A DNA stretch of 64,000 bases. Origin: Cloeon dipterum. Taxonomy: Eukaryota > Arthropoda > Insecta > Ephemeroptera > Baetidae. Where the stretch lies: positions 36,320,844 through 36,384,843 of the forward strand of contig NC_088787.1 of assembly GCF_949628265.1 (NCBI RefSeq), read 5' to 3'. The position numbers and the translations under genes are program-made. Below are positions 23,324 to 35,200 of the stretch, in pieces (within the stretch, counting starts at the first letter, position 1; each line of letters begins with the position of its first letter). The notes beneath the pieces are model-generated. The model saw nothing but the letters and a program-made list of their open reading frames with translations. It did not search any database and had not been told where the DNA came from.

Positions 23324-23714
23324 TACCAGGAGTAAAGTGGGAACGTCGATGCCGATCGGCCAAATCGCGCTCCTGGTCATAGCGTTGAGACACCTCGCCG
23401 CCGTGTCCGAAGACATCATCTGGCTCGTCATCGGTTGCAGGCTGCGCGACAGCAACTCGGCCATGATCTCAACTAACGCCGCCTTCTCGTCCTCGTCGTT
23501 CGAAGCGTCATAATACCTGAAAAACTTGGCATGGAGGTTCTGCAAGAAGGCACTGTACGAGAATTTGCCGCTGAACGACTCCGCCTACCTGAATAAAATA
23601 TATTTAATTTGATAATGTCATAATATTACGACGATTAAAACGTACTGCTTGAGAGTCGCGACCCTCGTCGGTCGACGCGGACTTGCTTCGCTAGTTGTCG
23701 CCATGATGACCGGT
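23324..23714 (-). pseudogene. exon pair of an unknown gene
   Basis: Minus strand: an ATG near 23704 starts a short Ser/Thr/Arg-rich first exon (MATTSEASPRRPTR) that ends at a GTACGT donor near 23642. After a short A+T-rich intron with acceptor TTTTATTCAG near 23588, a second open segment encodes SGKFSYSAFLQNLHAKFFRY and a helical, Asp/Glu/Met-rich stretch, with a possible donor (CTCCTG/GTAACT) near 23325. The two exons do not join in frame as read here (one-base mismatch and a TAG at the junction), so the gene is broken or the junction is wrong. Family unknown. Confidence 0.35.
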
Positions 23715-23859
23715 CGATTATGCTGCTAGACGTCGAAGTTACGGAACAGCTGAACGATATGCGATGAATACGAACACTGCCAACTTCGATGCTGCCAACT
23801 TTACAGATTGTATGTGCCTCAATTTTTTTTTAATGAGCGGAGCGACACGTAATTTATTA

Positions 23860-24530
23860 AACGCAGGAAGTTCGATTTTACCAAAAGTTTGCGAAAAGAA
23901 ATTTGTGCGGCAAATGATGCGTTCGTTGAGGCGGCCGAAAATAAGTCAAAAGCAGCATGGACAGTCATTAAAAAAATGACAGGTGCAGTTAAGGAAAAGC
24001 CGCGAATAAGAGAGATGCGAGTTAATGGTGTTATTGAGACTGACTTAATGCGAATAGCAAACGCTCTGAATCAGGGTTTTGTTACGCCCAATCCTTCTGA
24101 TTTTCGAATGCCTCAGGACAAGATGAAACCGTTGCCGGTGACAATGTTTCTACCACCCGTGTGCGTGCGGGAGATTATATAATACATTAAACGATTGCCG
24201 CCTAAGAAATCAGCTGGTTGCGATGATATTCCGATATTTCTTGTCAAGCGCGTTTCAGATTTAATTGCCACCCCTCTTGCTGACATAATTATTTGCTCTT
24301 TCTCGACTGGTGTGTACCCTGCGTTAAAGAAGAAAGCTGTGATAACTCCGTCGTATAAGAAAAACGACAAGCATGATGTTAAAAATTATAGGCCCATTTC
24401 TGTACTGCCAACGTTCTCCAAGATTTTAGATGATTGTTTTTTGACGTGTCTTGTAAATTTGTGGCGTAACAGTTTACAATGTAGTCCTTGTTGCTTGTTG
24501 ACGACGCCTCTACGGTTGCAAAATTGATTA
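23860..24530 (+). mobile_element. LINE fragment (family C), second copy
   Basis: Plus-strand coding remnant with FDFTKSLRKEICAANDAF, then KMTGAVKEKP, then RT block LADIIICSFSTGVYPALKKKA and NYRPISVLPTFSKILDD. A stop (TAA near 24181) and at least two frame changes break it. It is truncated at both ends: the endonuclease lies upstream and is missing, and the YADD box downstream is missing. Sequence relationship to the 20.3/21.8 kb copy identifies a shared, old LINE family in the broad Jockey/CR1 group. Confidence 0.75.
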
Positions 24531-24630
24531 ATCAAATTAATTTTTCAAATGAAGCGAAAGTTACAGGGAAGTGAAAAATAGTGAGGCAGTGTTCTTTAAC
24601 AAATTCAAGTATTTGAACGCGTTCAAGATT

Positions 24631-25927
24631 TCAGTAAACCGCATAGTTTACGCTGAAAATTTTTAGCAAGTTATGGAATTGGACCCTAATCAACAATTCC
24701 AAAATTATTAAAGGGAAGAAATCAGTCGAAATCGAATTACCAGTGTCGGCTTGACCATCATCGGAATCCACCACAGATTCATCAGAACATGAGGGGGATG
24801 GGTCAGTTTCTGCATCATCCAATGAAGAATCAGTGTCCTCGTCCTTTTCGCTAGGGTTTTGAGCAGTGTCATCACCACAGGGCTCAGTTTCTTCATCAGT
24901 TTCAGCACTGTCGTCATCAAAAGCTGATGGAGAGCTCTCAGACTGTGTGTTACTCTCGTTCTGCAAGCCTTCCACTTCCAATAGTATTTTTGCTACAGTT
25001 GTGGGTGAGAGGGGCTGCTCCAAATGCTAAAATTTAATGATGAAAACATAATGGGGTTAAGCTAGTATAAAAAATCACTTACGCCTTCGTTGAGAATGAC
25101 GGGAAGATTAGTGGATTTCTCTGGTAAACCTTCTTTATTCTCGTTTCTCATATTTTTCTTATTCCTCATTAACGCTTTTTTGCCTTTTAAATATTGAAGC
25201 ATAATTGACACAAATATAAAAGAAGAAAAATAATTTTTAAATATACCCCCAAATGGATAACCAGTCCTTCACTTTCGGATTTTTCACCATCAACAGTCTT
25301 TGAAGTTATTTTGACCGGCGATCCTTCGCTGATTTTCTCTTTCGTCGGGCTTCCCAGTGATTTGGCTTTGTGTACCATTAAGGAGTCGTCTTTCCGCTCC
25401 ACCAGGGCGTAAGTTCCAACAGCACCTTTAAAATTTAATTATAAATTGAACCTCATGAAATTTTAGAAAATTTAATATGTAAAACAATAATTCCTCATGC
25501 TTTGCACTTCTTTTCGATCTATCGGACTGCGGTGTGTTTGTTTCTCTAGACTCCTGAAGTTCCGCAATCTATCTTTTCTTGCAGAAGGCATTTGCTGAGA
25601 ATTATCATATAAAATTAATAAAGTAAAATTATTAGAGCATGTCATTATTACATGCAAGCTTTATACGTATACATAATTGGAAAATTTATACCACAAAAAC
25701 CGAAATGATTAAGAAAAATACTCACAGCCCACTGCGGGAACAACTCCCGGGTAGCTTCGGCCGTCTAGCCAAGGAAAAACGGACTTGTCACCGACCGCAA
25801 AATTTACTGTCGGTTTGGTGACGTGGAGTATTTCATCATCGTCAAACTTAACCAGGATATGCGATCCAATAAATGACGACGCTCCGCCTTCGTCCGGCTT
25901 TTCTCTTTTGATTTTTGATGCTGCCAT
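24631..25927 (-). CDS. spliced acidic-tailed protein of unknown function
   Basis: Minus-strand gene. ATG at 25927-25925, just after a 5' acceptor (CAATTGCAG). Exon 1 (25927-25726, donor GTGAGT) joins exon 2 (25425-25247, acceptor TTTTAAAG) in phase 1, completing a Cys codon. The first 130 residues hold a compact domain with ILVKFDDDEILHVTKP and GDKSVFPWLDGRSYPGVV. Exon 3 (about 25184-25083, donor GTAAGT) joins exon 4 (25026-24741, acceptor AAATTTTAG) in phase 0; exon 4 is extremely Asp/Glu/Ser-rich. The exon 2/3 junction is one base out of phase as read. Exon 4 may end at donor GTAATT or read to TAA at 24631. The small domain plus acidic tail suggests a nuclear protein, but the family is not recognised. 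Confidence 0.5.
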
Positions 25928-26555
25928 TACATGTCTGCAATTGAAAATGGTCATTAATTTTTTAGCTCTAGGGTCAAATTTTGTTCAGATGCCTGATTAA
26001 ATAGCGACAATAAAATGTTGAAGTTAAATGGCAGAAACAGTGCGATGGTGAGGGGCGTTGGAGGAGGGGGTTTCACCATTTCACTGCAAGGAGTCTCACC
26101 GAATATTTTGAAACCAGTGATACAAACGTTGAAAGAAATTGCGGCTTTTGAACAATATTGACTAAACCCACTTTGAAGAAAAAAATTACCTATTTGCACA
26201 AACAAAATGAATTTAAATTTATCAGAACATAAAATACCTGAAAATAATGTTGCACCAAAGATTTTTTATGAGATCATTTTAGGCGAAAATATATCGTTAT
26301 GGCCATGTATGTGGCCCTTACAGGCTTCTGTAGCCAACGAATTTTACCACGGCGTATAGAATATAATTAATATCCTCTAATGCTCTTGGTTCCTTTTAAA
26401 TGAAAAATTCTCCGCAAATATGCCATATGAATTTTTTTGGATTTAAATAAAAGCTAGGGTAAGGCTGATCAAGAAAATGGGATTCATTTTAATCAGATAT
26501 ATCAAATAACATGAATGTATTTTTTACCAAGCGTGTGAATAAACAAATAAGCAAT

Positions 26556-27221
26556 ATGAGGACCAGATTTTGCAAGTTCAACGCCAAAAAAATTCGGTGT
26601 TGAAAGAAGGAGACAAATCAACATTTACATGGATGATGGGAAATTGTACCTAGGCGTTGTGATTGCAATTGGAAGTGAGTAAATTTTTATTTTCAAAATG
26701 CAATGCATTTTGGCTAACTTCTTTAACTTTTTGAATTGTGTCTATGTTTAATTAACTCAAATTCATCTTTAAAGAGCTTGCTCACTGCAAGAGGGTGGAA
26801 CTTGATGAGGAAAAACAAATTTCAACAGCCAACCAAGAAGTTCTGGTGGTGGCATAAGACAGATCAAGAAGGAGTATTTTGCGCGATGAAAATAAGATTT
26901 ACGTTTAAAATAGTACCTTCTTTTATAAATTGAGCGTCTTTCGCTTAAAAAATGCTCGGTATCACCTAGCTAAAAAATGCTTAAAACCCGTCTGACCGTT
27001 AAATAACTCAATTTTCACACTCAAAATAACGGAATTTAAATTTAGAAAAATCCATAAAACCGATGGTAAATTGTTTTGCTTGAGGTATCTGGCGAAACCA
27101 GCAAAGCCAATGAATATCCGCGCAACACGCATTCAGCATAATTGTGATTGATTTTCCAGAACGCTACGAACGCAAGGACACCGATTTTAGCCATAGTCCA
27201 AATGAAAAAGGAGAAAAAGAG
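26556..27221 (+). pseudogene. inverted paralogue of the 24.6-25.9 kb gene
   Basis: On the opposite strand, about 0.6 kb from its relative. The segment ending at 26674 encodes EDQILQVQ ... LKEGDKSTFTW and, after a one-base frame change, DGKLYLGVVIAIG. It aligns with DDEILHV ... VGDKSVFPW LDGRSYPGVVPAVG of the other gene. The donor GTGAGT is at the same codon and phase (phase 1). A second exon (about 27161-27220, acceptor TTTTCCAG, donor GTAGGA) encodes RYERKDTDFSHSPNEKGEKE, matching the VERKDD region. The upstream domain half and the acidic tail were not found. A decayed inverted duplicate is the simplest reading. Confidence 0.55.
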
Positions 27222-27239
27222 GTAGGATTCAAATTCAAT

Positions 27240-29000
27240 ACTTATTAATTTTCATGGGCAAACAAGTTCCATTATAATAATAACAATCTTTATTTGACTT
27301 TTCGCATGCACATAACTCATCACAATAAATTGTACCGAATTACACACATCCAAATGCAAAAAAAATCAATCATGGAGTAACATTCATTCAAAAAGAAACA
27401 TAGTAGTTGCCACAACTACTGTACACAAAGCAATATTATTCACAGTAAAATTGATATTTTTAAATAAGGAGGGTATAAGCAGGAGTGTCTTAGGACGACA
27501 TGTTGGATTTTAGGCAGCGCGCGAACTCGCCCTATTGTTTGAATGTTGCAATGTTTCATGTCTGCGCATGTCTGTAAACACAGCTGACAATGAGAAGTGA
27601 GAAGTCACAAATTGCTCGGTCAAGACTGCCAAGAAAGAATATGAACGGATGAGGCTCAGATTCAGTAAAAAAAGGGAAATTTTGGAAATTCATATGAATT
27701 TATAGGAGCCTTACTCCTATTAAGCTCGAATGATTTAAAATGAAGAGGGATTGATGTTGGGAAGAAAAACACGGCGTGTCTGAAGTACTCGTATGTATAT
27801 TCACGTTTGGTGCACATACAGAACTGGAAATCAAATATACAATAAATAATAAAAGTGAAGTTTTGTATTGTTTCGTGGTTGTGTCAAGTTTAGATGAGCA
27901 GGATTTTTATTTTACATGGGAATTAACTTCAACATAAGAGAAGAGCTCGGCTCTTGCGATGAAAAAAGAAACAGGAGAGAACACGAGAATTTAGTTGGGA
28001 GCTTTAACTGCAATCATCAAGTTTATAAAACATGGGTTTAAACACATTCAACGCAGGAAAGATAGTTTACATAGTGTAGAATGTTTTGGGATAAGAACAG
28101 GTCACTTACCCCTTGATTGAAGGGTTATTTGCTGGCACCGAGTCGAATTACGAGCATGAGCTTTGTTTTGCGTTCGCTCGAGTAATGGCTGGCGAACGCC
28201 GCGAACGGAAGTCAATGGGGGGGAAGTTCGCGGAATCAGACGCGCGCGCCATCGAGCGGTGAGCACCACAAATTCCACCGTTTTCGATCAATGTGCACTC
28301 AATCTGCAATACCTGGAGATAACATGTCGGTGAAATTGTGAAGCATATGATCATCGATCGCAATTGTTATTGTTCTCACAGAGAAGTGATTATGCAGTTT
28401 TTTACGACTATGGAATTTGTAATTTATTTGTCGTCATGCAAATATACACACTCATAATATATATTATATTAGCCAGTGATGCCTTTCCCAGATGTAAAGG
28501 TAGTTTTATGTCTGAAAACGAAAACCCCGTATAGCCGTAAAGGCAGCATTTTTGTACTTTATTTATTTATTAATTTACTCTCCTTTACTTTACATATAAT
28601 ATCATTTAATAACACACAATAGGTTTCAGTATTCAATTCTTTTACAGGGTCACAGCGGTAGCCAATATCGCGCAATATCGTTTTGATTGTGTTCATTGTA
28701 GCAGACTACTACAAGTTTTGCTTTCTCCGTTATTTGTTGTTCCTGTACCAAAAGCATTAGATGATTATCTTAAGTGTTTTGTTAAAATAACTACACAACA
28801 CTATTGAAAGGAAATCCTGAATGACGGCCAATTTTGACAACTGTAAAATCAAATAACTAGAGATTCCTGGCATGACCCTGCGACGGAATGTCCTCGGCGT
28901 TGCCCACGAGCCCTCCAAAAGTAATCTCCAACCTTGTCTGATTCACGCTGTCCGAATCCGGCCTGCCGACTTAAAACACAAATCAGTACAGGAATTAACT
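27240..29000. other. no supported gene
   Basis: About 1.75 kb, mostly A+T-rich. Reading frames are short. A LINE-like A/T-rich tail in reverse orientation may begin near 27275 (TAATAATAACAATC), but no coding part is attached. A modest GC patch near 28.14-28.30 kb has a 71-codon antisense frame without features. Confidence 0.5.
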
Positions 29001-29004
29001 TGGT

Positions 29005-29270
29005 GGTTTTTTGGGGGTTGGGCTAGGCCTCGGCTACGGCCACGGCCACGCACAAAAGGTGGAGCAGCGGATGCAATTGCTATGTTGCATCCACTGCTCA
29101 CCTGGAGAAGAGCCGGAGCAGTTTGATCTGCTTAGTTTATCTGCTGGCCAACCACAAGAGGTGTGGTTTTTTTGGGCCAGGCACAAAAGGCCGAGCAGCG
29201 GATGCCAGCGTCACTTGTGCCGCAGTTTTGTTTACCGAGTTTATCTCGACCACTTCAAGAGTTCAGGATG
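29005..29270 (+). repeat. diverged two-unit tandem repeat
   Basis: Two related units of roughly 110-150 bp follow each other. Shared blocks occur in the same order: GTGGTTTTTTGGG, GCACAAAAGG, GAGCAGCGGATGC, GCAGTTT, AGTTTATCT, CCA and CAAGAG. The first unit carries an extra GGCCACGGCCAC stretch and a GCATCCACTGCTC insert. Open frames crossing the repeat show no known domain. Confidence 0.6.
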
Positions 29271-29499
29271 GGTTGGTCCAGCCTAAACGTCTAAACTGGA
29301 TCACCAAAAGACGGGGCTGTACCAGGGGTAACGAAGGAGCCCACCAGGGCTACCTAAGGGAAACAACGCAAAAAGTCTACCGTCAGTCGCGCCAAATAAA
29401 AGTAAAAATGATCACACAGAAAGTTTCTCAATTTATGAGTCACCCAAAATATGATTTGAATAAGCTTTTAACTTTCTTCACTCGTGAACGAGCTTCTAT

Positions 29500-30070
29500 T
29501 TAATCCGTCCTGTCTACGGACGAAACCTTTGCCGAAACCCTCTGTTGAAACCATCAAGAAGGTCGGCGGACAGAGGTTATTGGGCGACTGACTGACTTTC
29601 GTGCGAGAGGTCACAACCTTTCCCCTCGTGGCAGACCTAATTTGCGCGCAGCTCAAGTGTGGGAATCTTCTTGTTGCACTCACTGCACTCTGCACGCACT
29701 GTTTTGCACTCATTGTTCACCCGGCGCGATTTATTAAAAAAAAATATAGGGACAGGGGATATGGGAATCACAAACATTATTAAATATACCACATGTCGTT
29801 ATAAATTTATAAAAAAAAAAATTTGCCAACTATTTCATTAAAAAAAACCTTTTTGAACTCCTTTGACCAATATTGCCAAATACCATTTTTTCTGCAACGC
29901 AATATAGTTTTTTTAATCAAAAATTAAAATTTTTGGGAAAAAAGATAATATAGGTCGTTTGATTGTGCAGATGTGTTAACAAAGCTTACTCATCACCAAC
30001 GAAATGAAGTTTTTAAAAAGGTATTCTTATTTTACTCTTGTCCCGTCCTTTGAGATGATACCTTAAGCAT
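29500..30070. other. no supported gene
   Basis: About 570 bp; the left third is mixed composition, the rest is poly-A/T rich (long A runs near 29.81 and 29.84 kb). Nothing recognisable. Confidence 0.5.
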
Positions 30071-30074
30071 TGTA

Positions 30075-30713
30075 TTATGTGGCTAATTCGTCGGTTAAAA
30101 TCTTTCTCAAGCATGAGTTGACGTAAGTGGTCAAGTTCTTACTGGCAAAACTGCGAAACTGGTGGTTTGAGGCATCGAGAAATATTTTATATTTTTATTT
30201 CGTTCAACAAATTAATTATAATATCAAACCTCTCAGATTTCTTGTGCAATAGTTTTGTTTTGTTGATGCGTTTTTGCTTTGGCTCGATGCGTGTTGGTCG
30301 TTTCATGACAGGGGTGGTTTCCTCTGCCTGAGGGTACTCGGATTCTGGCTGTTCTGTAGCTGTGGGCTGGAGCGAGGATGTAGATGCTCCAAGTTGATCG
30401 ATTGGTTGTGGAGTTAGCGGTGACTCACTGAAAATGTTCTATAGGCCGTTCACAATCATACATTGACCCGTATGTTCCAGTGCCGTGCATATTGAATTTA
30501 ATAACATACCTGTCAGGTTTCTCGTGCAAGTGCTTGGTTTTGTTCATACGTTTTTGCTTCGAACCAATTCGTAAGGGACGTTTAGGTGCTGAAATGTTGT
30601 CCTCTAACAGATGAGAAGTTTCGATTGATGAATTTAACTCCTCTGTTGGGAGTTCAACAGCGGCCGTATTTGGTGGTACGTCAGGTATTGAAGCAGTGTC
30701 AGGTGGTATCGGA
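30075..30713 (-). CDS. unknown gene with tandem symmetric exons
   Basis: Three consecutive minus-strand exons share the same phase. Exon III is 30713-30510 (204 nt, acceptor TTATTTCAG, donor GTATGT), exon IV 30427-30230 (198 nt, acceptor TTTTCAG, donor GTTTGA, weak) and exon V 30141-30075 (acceptor TTTTGCCAG, ends in TAA). Exons III and IV each begin with one base completing a codon and end with AG of the next, so they are interchangeable modules. Their C-terminal 26 residues are paralogous: RPLRIGSKQKRMNKTKHLH versus RPTRIEPKQKRINKTKLLH; the N-terminal parts are Pro/Thr/Glu-rich. Exon V adds 21 residues. The upstream exon that feeds exon III is not established. Basic KQKR-INKTK stretches resemble nuclear-localisation sequence; function unknown. 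Confidence 0.55.
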
Positions 30714-30844
30714 CTGAAATAATGAAATGTAGTAAACAGGATGGAAAATACCGGCTCCTCTCTCTCTGACAAGCCTCTCCTTCCAGCGCCCGCGCCCTTG
30801 TTCCTCATCATCTTCCTCCCCCAAGGGCCGGGCGCCATCGACAT

Positions 30845-31895
30845 CTAGACTGGACGAGCGAGTGTGGCAATACCTTGAAATAGGGCATGCAGCCGCTCCA
30901 CGCTGTCCTGAAGAGCCCGCCTTTGGATGGCGTCGGCTGCCAGCTCCGCTCGGTCGATACGCAGCTGCACCAAAAGATCCATGTTCTGCCTCTGTTGCTG
31001 CTCCACTACTAGCTTGACCTCAAGTAAGATGTCCTCGGCTCTGGAGAGGTACTGCTGCTGCTCTGCTGATGGCCCCAGGCGTTTATTGAAAAGGTTGTGT
31101 CTTAATTCTGCCCGACTGCCTGTCGATGCACTTCGCAAAAAGGGGTTGTCCGACTGGTCAGGCATGAGCTGAGACACCTGCGGGGCAGCCCATGGAGCTG
31201 GTGCTGACCTCTGGTCACCAGCCTGGTGACCTAACGTCTGCTGTCCTGGATCCTGCAGCGCGCCCGGAGGAGTCGCCCAAACCTGTGGCCTTGGCTGTGT
31301 ATGGGTTGCCATCGCTCCCGCTGAATCGTTCACCACTGGGGTCTGCTCCTCTGGTTTAATTACTCTAAAGTTTGGCGGCTTCTTCCCTGGAAATAAATGA
31401 TAATAATTTCCTTTTGTCTAATAGCAGACCTCGAAATATTAATTCTTTCCGAACACTATAAGCGCCCATGATAAGTAATATTGCTAGCGTGAAGAAGTAA
31501 GCCTCATAAAGGCATCACATTCCATGAAAGCTGAATACCAAGAATTTTCTTGACTGTCATCGTCTCAAAAAAAAAAACAATAACCTTTTTTCGCTAATAT
31601 CAATTCCTTACACACATTAAAAGCTCAGGAACGTTACCAGGCACCCAGACCTCGTTATCAATTGGTTACCAGCTGGTACAGGGGCTGAGCCCTGCCTTTT
31701 TGGCCCCGGGTTGCCCTTCGCCACCGGCTTGCTAGGGACGGGCCGAGGAGCTCCCCGACCGGCCCCTACCGCGGGTGCGGTCCTTTTTGGGGGTGCCTTC
31801 GCAACTGGGTGCACTTTTTTCACGGCTGGGGGCCCCGCGTCCACTAGGTCCTCTAGTCCAATCTCGAGATTGTGGACATCTCCCTGGTCGGTCAT
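30845..31895 (-). CDS. two-exon coiled-coil protein of unknown function
   Basis: Minus strand. Exon I 31895-31670 begins ATGACCGACCAG; exon II 31386-30845 follows a 283-bp intron (donor GTAACC, acceptor ATTTCCAG). The junction is in phase (G+GG), giving a 255-residue product ending at TAG. The N-terminal third is Pro/Ala/Lys/Arg-rich and disordered, the middle is Gln/Pro-rich, and the last 80 residues form a heptad-like helix (LLEVKLVVEQQQRQNMDLLV ... LAADAIQRRALQDSVERL). It lies 350 bp past the pol stop of gypsy element 2, the place an env-like third gene would occupy, but has no signal peptide, transmembrane segment or furin site. It is either a host gene or an unusual accessory frame. It may continue into the exons at 30.7-30.1 kb, but the phases do not match. 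Confidence 0.5.
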
Positions 31896-32246
31896 CTCGA
31901 GTCGTTGAACTCACCACCCTGTGACCACTGGTACTTGATTTTCTCGGTTGATCCTGTTGTAGAACCGGTTTGCCAGGACATCCTTCTATAGTTTACTATC
32001 ACGAAGTTGTATAAAAAAATAATCGGCATCTATTAAAATGAACCGGTATCACGGTAGACCTGCTCACACCGGTAACCGGAACGCCCCCTTCTCATGTGTT
32101 TATTGTTTACATTCGCCCGTGCTGCCTGGATTTCCTTCTGCAAGTTAAAACTGTACACATTAAAATATTTAAATTATTTGAGACAAAGTAACGCATATAA
32201 AACATAAATCAACAATTTAAATCCCAACAATCGCTTCGCCGTACAT
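31896..32246. other. spacer, no gene seen
   Basis: 350 bp between the gypsy 2 pol stop and the unknown gene. It contains several ACCGGT strings (32041-32081). No LTR resembling the sequence near 37.9 kb occurs here, so the 3' LTR of gypsy 2 is missing or too diverged to see. Confidence 0.4.
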
Positions 32247-35200
32247 TTAGTAGCGGCTTGGTTTCTTGATAACTCCACGCAATTCATAGCGTGAATTACT
32301 TCTGGCACGCTGCGTTGCAGGATCCTCGCGCGCATCCGCCGATATGGCATTTCGGCGGCCATCCGCGCGCCTCAGCATCGACCGGCCTCTTGCGCCTCCT
32401 CGAATTTCTGCATCGCTGCCTATTCCACCTCTCCGTGGCACAGGTATTTTTGACATTTTTTCGGCCAGCTGTTGCTCTTCCAGCTCCTCTTGCAGAGGCT
32501 GTTTTGCGCCGCCGCTTACTTGCTGATCTTCAAGTGCGCTACCGTGTTTCTCCTGCTGCTCGGCCAAGCCCACCTTGGGTTCATCTTGGGCCACCTGTGC
32601 CCTTCTCCACGGCCAGCTATCCACCCTCGGTCTGAGGTGTCCTACCTTCCTCAGGTGACGTGCGTGATAGAAAAAGCTGCGCTGCGTGTCTGGGTCTAGC
32701 AAGTTATAGGTGACGCGGCCTGTTTTTTCTAAGACCAGGTAGGGGCCCTTCCACCTGTCCTCGAGCTTCCGTTTATTTTGTACCTTTATCATGACGCGAT
32801 CACCTTCTTGTAGCTCCTCCCCTGGATCACCATCCTCTGCTTGCTGCCAAACCATGTGCCTTTTCCACAAGTCAGCGCGGTGTGCATCTTCCTGGGCCAT
32901 TTGCAGCCGCTCGCGGAGAATTTTAACGTAGTGATGTTCATCCCTGATTTGATCGCAACGTCCGAGCTTTGGTGCGACCTCTTTCTCCCAAGGTAACAGT
33001 ATTTCTCTACCCGTCATTAGCATTGCTGGCGAGTGTCCTGTAGCCGAATGTTTGCTCGCTCGCAATGCTAGCAGTGCGAATGGCAATATGTGGTCCCAAT
33101 TTTCAAACCGGGGCCTGCTAACGAACTCTGCTATTACATCGACCAGGCCCTTATGCGCTGCTTCCACTACGTTCGCGCGCGGGTTGTACGGTGACGTAAA
33201 CGCATGTTTAATGCCCAATAGCCCGCAAACCTCGTCGAATAAATCCGATTTAAAATTAGAACCATTATCCTTCACCAATTCTTGTATTGCACCGTAGCGA
33301 CAAATAATTTGTTCGACTAATGCCATAACCACCGCCTGAGATTTTTGATCGGGAATAGTGACGGCCTCGACGAATTTAGTAAATGCTTCGAGCATGGTCA
33401 GGATATATTTATTGCCAGAGTCTGATTCGGGGAATGGCCCCACGACGTCGACATTCCAGCGATGACCTACTGAAGCTGGTGCAAACGACATCTGTTGTTG
33501 TGTTTTTATCGTTTTCCCCTGCTTTCTCCTCTGGCAAATATCACAGCTATTATTGTGCGCCTTGACATCCTTTTTAAGATTGGGCCAAGTATAGCGTTTA
33601 ATGACCTCCGAAAGCATTTTCTCGCCTTTCCAATGCCCGCCAAAAATGGTGTCGTGATGAAGTGACAAAATTGTCTCACGAAATGCCGCCGGTACACACA
33701 GCCGCGCGGAATGCGAGCCCCAAAGGTATAAAACTCCTCGGGCGTCTAAGAAGTACCTCTCCCGTGCTATACCTTGCTTGAGTTGAGAGATCATGTTTTC
33801 CCATTCGGGCTCCTTTGCTTGATCCTTACGCAGTCTGTCCATATCTAGAAACTTGGACGGAAATCCTAGGAAGGAAACCTTGCCAATAGTCGCACTCTGT
33901 TCGAGCGAGAGGTCCTCCTCTGGTCGCGACAGAAAGTCCACCCTTTGAATTTGCCGACCTGGGGTGTGAACTATTTTCATATCATACTCGGAAAGGGCCA
34001 GAATCCATCTTCCTAAGAGTGGGGATTTTATTGGCGCGGTGAAAAGCCATTTCAAGCTAAAATGATCGGTAAATAGTGTGAACGGCCTCCCCGCCAGATA
34101 CACTCGAAAGTGGTCGACCGCCATAACTACCGCTAAACATTCCAATTGATAAGATGAGTAATTTTGCTGGGCCGCGATTAATTTAGCACTGTAGAAAGCG
34201 ACTGGAAATATTTCGCCGTTAACCTCCTGCTCGAGTACCGCTGCTATCGCTCGCCCGCTAGCATCCGTAGTTAATCGAAAGGGCTGAGAAAAATCAGGGC
34301 ACCTCAAAAGGGTTGCCTCTGCCAGAGCCTGAAGCAGGTTTTGGTAGGCCTGTCTTTGTTCTTCGCCCCACACAAATTTCGGTTTCTTTCCTTTCTGCAT
34401 GTCTGTGAGTGGCAGGGCGATCTCACTATACCGTGGAATCGCTCGGCGATAAAAATTGCACATTGCGATCAGCCCTTTAACCTGTCTCAGCGTGCGCGGC
34501 TCTTGCATTTCCAATATCGCCTTAACTTTGTCGGGATCCGGCCGCACACCTTTCTGCACGACGAATGCAAGGTACTTCACTTCACGCGCGAATAGCTGGC
34601 ATTTTTCTGGCCCAAACAAGATTCCCATTTTCTCCGCCCTAGCCAATACCGTGTCCAGCAATTGTTGCAGCTCCGCCTCATCTTTTGCGTGGATGCAGAA
34701 ATCATCCACGAAAATCTCGACCCCGTGACCCTTCAAATCCTTGAAAGCCTCTTGCATGGCCCTACAAAACTCCGTCGGTCCATTTTTTAGCCCATAACTC
34801 ATGCGAGTGAATGCGTAAACCCCTTGATGACAAGTAAATGCCGTTTTCTCTTTGCTTTCGGGGTGCAATTCTAATTGAAAAAATCCATTGGTCATGTCTA
34901 GAATGCGGAAGAATTCGCTTCCCCCCAAGCTATCCAAGATTTCCTGTATATTTGGGTAAGAATAAATCAGCGTTTTTGTCACCAAATTTAGTCCTCTGTA
35001 ATCAATGACTGGTCCATATTTTAGAGTGCCATCTGCCTTTTTCTTCTTTACCAAGAGGAGTGGCGCCGCCCATTCACTGCTGGATGGCTCGATGACTCCC
35101 ATGTTTAACATCTTCCTAATTTCCTCCTCGACCAGCGACCTCTGCAAATACGGAACTGGGTATGGTCGTTTCCTTATAGGCTTTGCCTGTCTAGTCTCAA

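Noticed and set aside
25472..25657. Possible extra exon between exons 1 and 2 of the 24.6-25.9 kb gene
   Set aside because: It has an acceptor, but joining exon 1 to it gives an immediate stop, whereas exon 1 joins exon 2 in phase.
28872..29503. Overlapping 84-126 codon plus-strand frames
   Set aside because: They cross the tandem repeat in different frames, without motifs or splice-consistent partners.
31617..31917. Overlapping Pro/Ala/Gly-rich frames on the opposite strand
   Set aside because: Shadows of the GC-rich first exon of the 30.8-31.9 kb gene.
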